In this document: positions 7,066-11,880 of the stretch, one piece after another
How the letters are laid out: every line of letters starts with the position of its first letter
Position numbering within the stretch: position 1 is the first letter of the stretch
Assembly: GCA_026982145.1 (NCBI GenBank)
Contig: JALSHQ010000345.1
Location: 1 to 11,880 of the forward strand
From: Gammaproteobacteria bacterium
GTDB taxonomy: Bacteria > Pseudomonadota > Gammaproteobacteria > SZUA-140
DNA length: 11,880 nucleotides
Direction of reading: 5' to 3'
Translations under genes and position numbers: made by a program
Notes under the pieces: generated by a model
Told to the model about the DNA's origin: nothing
Databases searched by the model: none
The model's input: the letters and a program-made list of their open reading frames with translations, nothing else

Positions 7066-8369
7066 AACCGATTAAAGTTGGGCTGTTAGGGTTGGGCACC
7101 GTTGGTGGTGGAACCGCCAATGTGTTGGCCAGAAATGCGGCAGAAATTGCGCGTCGCGCTGGGCGTGAAATTCGTGTGACTCATGCGGCTGCACGCGAAA
7201 TCAATCCTGATGTTAACACTCAGGGCATTGAGCTGTGCGATGATGCTTTTGCCCTCGTCAACCATCCGGATATTGACATTATTGTTGAGCTGATTGGGGG
7301 GTATGATCCTGCCCGTCAATTGGTATTACAGGCGATCGAAAATGGCAAGCATGTCGTCACCGCGAATAAAGCGTTGATTGCTGTACACGGCAATGAAATT
7401 TTCGAGGCCGCACAAAAAAAGGGTGTCATGGTCGCTTTTGAAGCGGGTGTTGCGGGTGGTATCCCTATTATTAAGGCGCTGCGCGAAGGGTTGGCGGCCA
7501 ATCAGGTTGAGTGGCTGGCAGGCATTATCAACGGTACCGGTAATTTCATTCTCACCGAGATGCGTGATAAAGGGCGTGACTTTTCCGATGTGCTGGCCGA
7601 GGCGCAGGCGCTTGGTTATGCCGAAGCAGATCCGACCTTTGATGTGGAAGGGATCGACGCCGCGCACAAGTTGACGATCCTTGCATCGATTGCATTTGGT
7701 ATACCGTTGCAGTTTGAAAAGACCTACACGGAAGGAATATCGAAGATCACCCGCGAAGATGTTAACTATGCGGAGCAGCTGGGGTATCGTATTAAGCACT
7801 TGGGCATGACACGCAAAACGGACCAAGGTATTGAGCTGCGTGTGCATCCCACATTGATCCCTGAACGCCGTTTGATTGCCAATGTCGATGGCGTGATGAA
7901 TGCAGTGCTGGTGCAGGGCGATGCGGTGGGACCAACACTCTATTACGGCGCGGGTGCGGGCGCTGAACCCACCGCCTCTGCGGTGGTTGCAGATGTGATT
8001 GACGTGGCGCGCACCATGACGGTCGACCCTGAAAACCGGGTGCCGCATCTGGCATTTCAGCCAAACGCGCTGTCGGATATCCCGGTACTCCCTATGGCGC
8101 AGGTTGAAACGGCCTATTACCTTAGGATGCAGGCGGCTGACCGCCCCGGCGTATTGGCTGAAGTGACGCAAATTCTGGGGGAACAGGGGATCAGCATCGA
8201 AGCGATGATTCAAAAAGAACCTGCAGAAGGGGAAAGCATCGCCTCGATTATTATGCTGACGCAGCGTGTTGTTGAGAGCCAGATGAACGAAGCCATTCGT
8301 CACATCGAGTTGCTGGCAGTGATCGAGGGTGATGTCACACGCATTCGCCTCGAACTGTTGGACAGATAA
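7062..8369 (+). CDS. hom: Homoserine dehydrogenase (monofunctional, with ACT domain)
   Basis: 435 residues, the usual length of the monofunctional form. It reduces L-aspartate 4-semialdehyde to L-homoserine with NAD(P)H, the branch point to threonine and methionine. Domains: N-terminal Rossmann fold with GLGTVG at 10-15 and TANK at 100-103; catalytic domain with FEAGVAGGIPII (126-137), IINGTGNFIL (155-164), ADPTFDVEG (189-197) and the catalytic pair Asp199/Lys203 in GIDAAHKL; C-terminal ACT domain from about 352 to 432 (RMQAADRPGVLAEV...), which usually mediates feedback inhibition by threonine. There is no aspartokinase domain, so it is not ThrA-like. The start is TTG, coupled to alaC; thrC follows after 47 bp. 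Confidence 0.96.
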   Translation: MKPIKVGLLGLGTVGGGTANVLARNAAEIARRAGREIRVTHAAAREINPDVNTQGIELCDDAFALVNHPDIDIIVELIGGYDPARQLVLQAIENGKHVVTANKALIAVHGNEIFEAAQKKGVMVAFEAGVAGGIPIIKALREGLAANQVEWLAGIINGTGNFILTEMRDKGRDFSDVLAEAQALGYAEADPTFDVEGIDAAHKLTILASIAFGIPLQFEKTYTEGISKITREDVNYAEQLGYRIKHLGMTRKTDQGIELRVHPTLIPERRLIANVDGVMNAVLVQGDAVGPTLYYGAGAGAEPTASAVVADVIDVARTMTVDPENRVPHLAFQPNALSDIPVLPMAQVETAYYLRMQAADRPGVLAEVTQILGEQGISIEAMIQKEPAEGESIASIIMLTQRVVESQMNEAIRHIELLAVIEGDVTRIRLELLDR

Positions 8370-8416
8370 CTCGCGGCCGCATACGCGCTGCAATTTATTA
8401 TTAAGGGAGCATTACT

Positions 8417-9493
8417 ATGCCATTTAGATCTCGCTATACCGGTTTGATTGATACCTATCGTGACCGCCTCCCAGTGCATGATGACACGCGGATTATCAGC
8501 TTAGGCGAAGGTAACACCCCCCTTATTCGTCTCAACAATATCCCGGGCTTTCTCGAAGCCGAGATTGATATCTACGTTAAATTTGAAGGGCTCAATCCAA
8601 CCGGCTCTTTCAAAGATCGCGGCATGACCATGGCGGTGACCAAGGCGGTAGAAGAGGGCAGCGAGGCGATCATTTGCGCTTCAACCGGCAATACCTCCGC
8701 CTCTGCGGCAGCATACGCTGCACGTGCTGGCATTAAAGCATTTGTGTTGATTCCGGACGGTAAAATTGCTCTGGGAAAACTAGCGCAGGCGATGATGCAT
8801 GGCGCCACCGTGATTCAGATCAAGGGTAACTTTGATGTCGGCATGCAGCTGGTGAAAGATATCACGGGTCATGCACCGGTGACCATTGTGAACTCCATCA
8901 ACCCATATCGACTGCAGGGGCAGAAAACCGCCGCGTTTGAGATTCTTGAAGAACTTGGGTGCGCGCCAGATTACCACTGTATTCCCGTTGGCAATGCTGG
9001 CAACATCACCGCACACTGGATGGGTTACAAAGAGTATAACGAACACGGCATTGTTAATAGCTTGCCTGTGATGGTGGGATATCAGGCGAGTGGCTCCGCA
9101 CCTTTCATGCGTGGTGCAATGGTGGATGCCCCTGAAACAGTGGCCACAGCCATTCGCATCGGCCACCCACAGAGTTGGGATAAAGCGTGGGCCACTCAAA
9201 AGGAATCAAAAGGGTGGTTTGACGAATGCAGTGATCAAGAGATCCTCGCTGCACAGAAAATGCTCGCCGACCGAGAAGGGGTCTTCTGCGAGCCGGCCTC
9301 TGCAGCCTCTTTGGCGGGAATGATTAAAGATGTGAAAAGTGGCAAGATTCCTGCTGGCAGTAAGATTGTTTGCACCTTAACAGGGAATGGTATCAAAGAC
9401 CCGGATACCGCGATTAAGCAGTGCCGCGCCCCACTGCAAAGCGTTGAGGCGACACTCGATGCAGTGAAGCGTGCCATTTTGGATAATATTTAG
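8417..9493 (+). CDS. thrC: Threonine synthase
   Basis: 358 residues, the short form of the enzyme rather than the roughly 430-residue E. coli type. It converts O-phospho-L-homoserine to L-threonine and phosphate, the last step of threonine synthesis. It is a PLP enzyme of fold type II: Lys66 in TGSFKDRGM forms the Schiff base, STGNTSAS (89-96) and the phosphate-binding GNAGN (192-196) are present, and the C-terminal CTLTGNGIKDP is typical. Start ATG with an AAGGGAG ribosome-binding site about 8 nt upstream. It ends the alaC-hom-thrC unit. The substrate needs homoserine kinase (thrB), which is not in the window. Confidence 0.96.
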   Translation: MPFRSRYTGLIDTYRDRLPVHDDTRIISLGEGNTPLIRLNNIPGFLEAEIDIYVKFEGLNPTGSFKDRGMTMAVTKAVEEGSEAIICASTGNTSASAAAYAARAGIKAFVLIPDGKIALGKLAQAMMHGATVIQIKGNFDVGMQLVKDITGHAPVTIVNSINPYRLQGQKTAAFEILEELGCAPDYHCIPVGNAGNITAHWMGYKEYNEHGIVNSLPVMVGYQASGSAPFMRGAMVDAPETVATAIRIGHPQSWDKAWATQKESKGWFDECSDQEILAAQKMLADREGVFCEPASAASLAGMIKDVKSGKIPAGSKIVCTLTGNGIKDPDTAIKQCRAPLQSVEATLDAVKRAILDNI

Positions 9494-9531
9494 CGGCTGC
9501 CACTTGAGCGCCTTGTATGGCTGGGGTGGGC

Positions 9532-9568
9532 GCTGAGCCTACTGATCAGCCGTGCTCAGTCGTTTTTT
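9532..9568 (+). terminator. Probable rho-independent terminator after thrC
   Basis: CTGAGC (9533-9538) pairs with GCTCAG (9554-9559), optionally extended by a G-U pair, with a 15-nt loop containing the palindrome CTGATCAG. A run of six T follows at 9563-9568 after TCG. A competing 6-bp hairpin (AGCGCC 9507-9512 with GGCGCT 9529-9534) overlaps its left arm. The stem is short, so efficiency is uncertain. Confidence 0.5.
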
Positions 9569-9611
9569 GCTCTGGGGTTTAAAGGATACGAGCAAATCTT
9601 GACTAAATCAC

Positions 9612-9640
9612 TTGACATTTATTCCCGACCCCTCTAGCTT
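9612..9640 (+). promoter_or_regulatory. Sigma-70-type promoter of the GGDEF/EAL gene
   Basis: A perfect TTGACA (9612-9617), a 17-bp spacer and TAGCTT (9635-9640; three of six -10 bases, including the key A at position 2 and the last T). It would give a leader of about 60 nt before the ATG at 9708. The rest of the 214-bp gap after thrC holds the terminator above; I see no riboswitch in the leader. Confidence 0.5.
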
Positions 9641-9707
9641 TTAACGAGTGCACCCATTGGTCTATTGAGTATTTGTTTGTACCAACGCATGGGGGGTATC
9701 CATTAGA

Positions 9708-11880
9708 ATGCCTGAAACATCAGATGAAGTAAGTGCACGACTGATGGCTGAAAAAACAGCCCGCCTCAATGAACTTCATGAGGCATCAAAAAAGCTGCTG
9801 GCGTTACTGGCTGGCACCCGCGATGTAAATGAGTTAATCCAAAAAGGCATTGAAGTACTCGCCACCCTCGCACAGGCAAAATATGTTGCGGTGGGTGTGC
9901 TGGATCAACATGGCAAACTTTCACGTTTTATTCACACTGGCATTCAGCAAACAACAGCAGATAAAATTGGCAAACTCCCTGAAGGCCATGGTTTGTTAGG
10001 TGTTGTGGTGCGAGAAAGCGAAGTGATGCGGCTTGAAGAGATGCAGCAGCACCGCCAGTTTGAAGGTTTCCCTAAACACCACCCTGAGATGAAAAGCCTC
10101 TTGGCAGTGCCCATCAAAGGTGAGCGAGCCATCTTAGGGCGCGTTTATCTTTGCGATAAAATTGATGGTACCCCTTTCAGTGACGACGATGAAATATTTG
10201 TGACGATCTTTGCCAACACGCTTGGCATCGTGTTGATGAATCTCGATGAGAGCTTACGCCGAGAAAAAGCAGAATCAGCGCTGCGCCTAGCGGCAAAAGT
10301 GGTGAGCCATACGCAGGAAGGGGTAATGGTACTGGATTATGATGGCAAGATCATCTCATTGAATCCTGCCTTTACTGCGATCACGGGGTACAGTGAAGAA
10401 GAGATTGTGGGTCTGCCATTTCACATCTTGCGCGCGGAGCGGCATAGCAGTGAATCTTTTGATGCATTATTAGGTGAACTCAAAGCCAAAGGCAGTTGGC
10501 AGGGGGAGTTGTGGCACCGTCGTAAAAATGGAGAAGCCTACCCTCAGTGGACGGTGATCAATGCGATGCAAGATAACGATGGCACCGTAACCGAATATGT
10601 CTGCCTTTTTACCGACATCACAGAGCGCAAGCGCCAAGAATCCCGGCTTGAATACCTCGCCCATCATGACCCGTTAACTCAGCTGCCCAATCGAACACTA
10701 CTCAATGACCGTCTGCAACAAGCGCTGAGTTCAGCGCGACGTAACTGGAAAAAATTGGCACTTCTCTTTCTGGATCTTGATCTATTCAAAATCGTTAACG
10801 ACACTTTAGGGCACACTGCAGGTGATCTGTTATTGAAAAAGGTAGCCGCCAAATTGCAACGCTGCGTGCGTGACTGCGACACAGTGGCACGGCTTGGCGG
10901 GGACGAGTTTACCGTAGTGTTGGCCGACGTGAATGACACCCGTGATGTCGCGATGATTGCCCAGAAGATCTTAGACTCATTGGTGGAGCCTTTTAACCTT
11001 GATGGGCATGAATTTCATATTTCAGCCAGCATCGGCATCAGCCTTTTCCCGAGTGATGCACAGGATATCGATGCATTGCTAAAGCACGCAGACACCGCAA
11101 TGTATCAAGCGAAAACTCAGGGCAATAATTATCAGTTTTATATGGATTCGATGGGCGTAGAAGCCAACGAACAGCTCTTGCTGGAAGAGAATCTCTACCA
11201 TGCATTAGCGAATCAAGAGATGCTGGTCTATTACCAGCCGAAGATGGATGTTAATACGGTGCATATTGTGGGTGTCAAAGCACTATTGCGTTGGCATAAC
11301 CCACAGCTTGGTTTTGTGGCGCCCACAGACTTTATCCCAGTAGCGGAGCGTCTTGGCCTGATTGTGCCGGTTGGTGCTTGGGCGCTGGAGGAGGCGTGCC
11401 GCCAATGTGTGGCGTGGCAGAAAAAGAATTTTCCACCCGTCCGCATCACGATCCCGCTTTCACTAAAACAGTTCTCTGATGAGGGGTTGGTGCTAAGCGT
11501 GCAAGCTGCAATCAACGGCAGTGGTATTGCGCCGGAACTGCTTGAGTTTGAAGTTAGCAAGCGTGCCGCGCTGGATGACATTGAAAGAGCCGTGAGCCAG
11601 ATAGAGACACTCAGGCAACTAGGGGTCGGGGTCATTGTTGAAGATATTGGTGAAAACACTGAGTTACTCGGCTCTCACGGCAATGCATCAGCCGACGCGT
11701 TAAAACTAAGCCCCGATTTTATCCGTGAAATCAATGCAGCGGATGAGGCGCATGCCTCAACTGAGGCATTAATCAAAGCCGCACGCAGTCTGAAAATTCG
11801 TATTATTGCCGAAGGGGTAGAGAACATGGAGCAGCTGCTCTTCTTGCGCTCGCATCAGTGCGATGAGATTTTAGGTTACT
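9708..11880 (+). CDS. GAF-PAS-GGDEF-EAL protein: intact diguanylate cyclase, degenerate EAL (3' end outside the window)
   Basis: 724 residues are visible; the frame runs off the window. Domains: N-terminal GAF (about 20-185), PAS with PAC end (about 200-307, ending FTDITERK), GGDEF (about 321-480) and EAL (from about 500). No signal peptide or membrane segment, so a cytoplasmic sensor. GGDEF: DPLTQLPNR, the metal-binding Asp in LDLDLFKIVND, and an unaltered RLGGDEF (397-401), with an RxxD inhibitory site (388-391) at the canonical distance, so it should make c-di-GMP from two GTP with product inhibition. EAL: Gln510, Leu526 and Arg528 of the ligand pocket, Lys666 and the AEGVE Glu (702) remain, but EAL is KAL (Lys524), VNLS is IPLS (Pro583), ITES is VSKR (Lys618) and DDFG is EDIG (Glu645). 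Phosphodiesterase activity is therefore unlikely. Start ATG lies downstream of a G-run. Its own promoter separates it from thrC. Confidence 0.93.
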   Translation, partial: MPETSDEVSARLMAEKTARLNELHEASKKLLALLAGTRDVNELIQKGIEVLATLAQAKYVAVGVLDQHGKLSRFIHTGIQQTTADKIGKLPEGHGLLGVVVRESEVMRLEEMQQHRQFEGFPKHHPEMKSLLAVPIKGERAILGRVYLCDKIDGTPFSDDDEIFVTIFANTLGIVLMNLDESLRREKAESALRLAAKVVSHTQEGVMVLDYDGKIISLNPAFTAITGYSEEEIVGLPFHILRAERHSSESFDALLGELKAKGSWQGELWHRRKNGEAYPQWTVINAMQDNDGTVTEYVCLFTDITERKRQESRLEYLAHHDPLTQLPNRTLLNDRLQQALSSARRNWKKLALLFLDLDLFKIVNDTLGHTAGDLLLKKVAAKLQRCVRDCDTVARLGGDEFTVVLADVNDTRDVAMIAQKILDSLVEPFNLDGHEFHISASIGISLFPSDAQDIDALLKHADTAMYQAKTQGNNYQFYMDSMGVEANEQLLLEENLYHALANQEMLVYYQPKMDVNTVHIVGVKALLRWHNPQLGFVAPTDFIPVAERLGLIVPVGAWALEEACRQCVAWQKKNFPPVRITIPLSLKQFSDEGLVLSVQAAINGSGIAPELLEFEVSKRAALDDIERAVSQIETLRQLGVGVIVEDIGENTELLGSHGNASADALKLSPDFIREINAADEAHASTEALIKAARSLKIRIIAEGVENMEQLLFLRSHQCDEILGY

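Noticed and set aside
7326..8393. A 355-codon open frame on the minus strand opposite hom
   Set aside because: It lies fully antisense to hom, is rich in His, Arg, Cys and Asn as expected of a shadow frame, shows no recognisable motif, and hom is certain.
8780..9199. A 139-codon minus-strand frame opposite thrC
   Set aside because: Its composition is that of a reversed coding frame, with no family resemblance; thrC motifs cover the same bases.
9641..9707. A c-di-GMP riboswitch in the leader of the GGDEF/EAL gene
   Set aside because: The leader is under 70 nt, and I find neither the conserved GEMM core nor its paired stems; the G-run near 9691 acts at most as a ribosome-binding site.
11231..11659. 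A 142-codon minus-strand frame, Ser/Thr-rich, opposite the EAL domain
   Set aside because: It is a low-complexity shadow of the GGDEF/EAL gene, with no start signal or motif.

Overview
The window looks like chromosomal DNA of a gammaproteobacterium. The main reason is the aminotransferase, which resembles Escherichia coli AlaC over its whole length and is followed by hom and thrC, an order I associate with Gammaproteobacteria outside the enterics (for example sulfur- or methane-oxidising groups). The assignment below class level is a guess. No RNA gene, CRISPR array or intact transposase is visible.

Layout: (1) 1-1859, plus strand: the C-terminal part of a DUF3570 outer-membrane beta-barrel protein, then an ApbE-type FAD:protein FMN transferase. 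They are 14 bp apart and belong to a known type of flavin-transfer/outer-membrane gene neighbourhood that starts upstream of the window. (2) 1862-2030: a 169-bp element with matching terminal inverted repeats and no coding capacity, MITE-like. A rho-independent terminator serving the minus-strand genes lies next to it. (3) 2094-5093, minus strand: a two-gene operon of a DUF1800-like outer-membrane lipoprotein followed by a Tat-exported DUF1501 protein, with a consensus -10 box upstream. It converges on the ApbE operon. (4) 5273-5737, minus strand: an Mth938-like (DUF498) protein, divergent from (5) 5842-9493, plus strand: alaC-hom-thrC. The two divergent units share overlapping -10 boxes. alaC starts with GTG and hom with TTG; the hom start overlaps the alaC stop. 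(6) 9708 to the window edge, plus strand: a soluble GAF-PAS-GGDEF-EAL protein with its own promoter.

How the genes work together: hom reduces aspartate semialdehyde to homoserine and thrC makes threonine from phosphohomoserine. The kinases LysC and ThrB and the semialdehyde dehydrogenase must be encoded elsewhere. AlaC makes alanine from pyruvate and glutamate and is probably co-transcribed. The DUF1501/lipoprotein pair and the DUF3570/ApbE pair both act, wholly or partly, in the cell envelope, but no functional link between them can be seen.

The most striking signal is in the last gene. The GGDEF domain has an intact active site and an intact inhibitory RxxD site. The EAL domain is degenerate at the catalytic Glu (now Lys), the metal-binding Asn (Pro), the metal-binding Glu (Lys) and one of the paired Asp residues (Glu). 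The protein is therefore probably a diguanylate cyclase carrying a non-hydrolysing EAL module.
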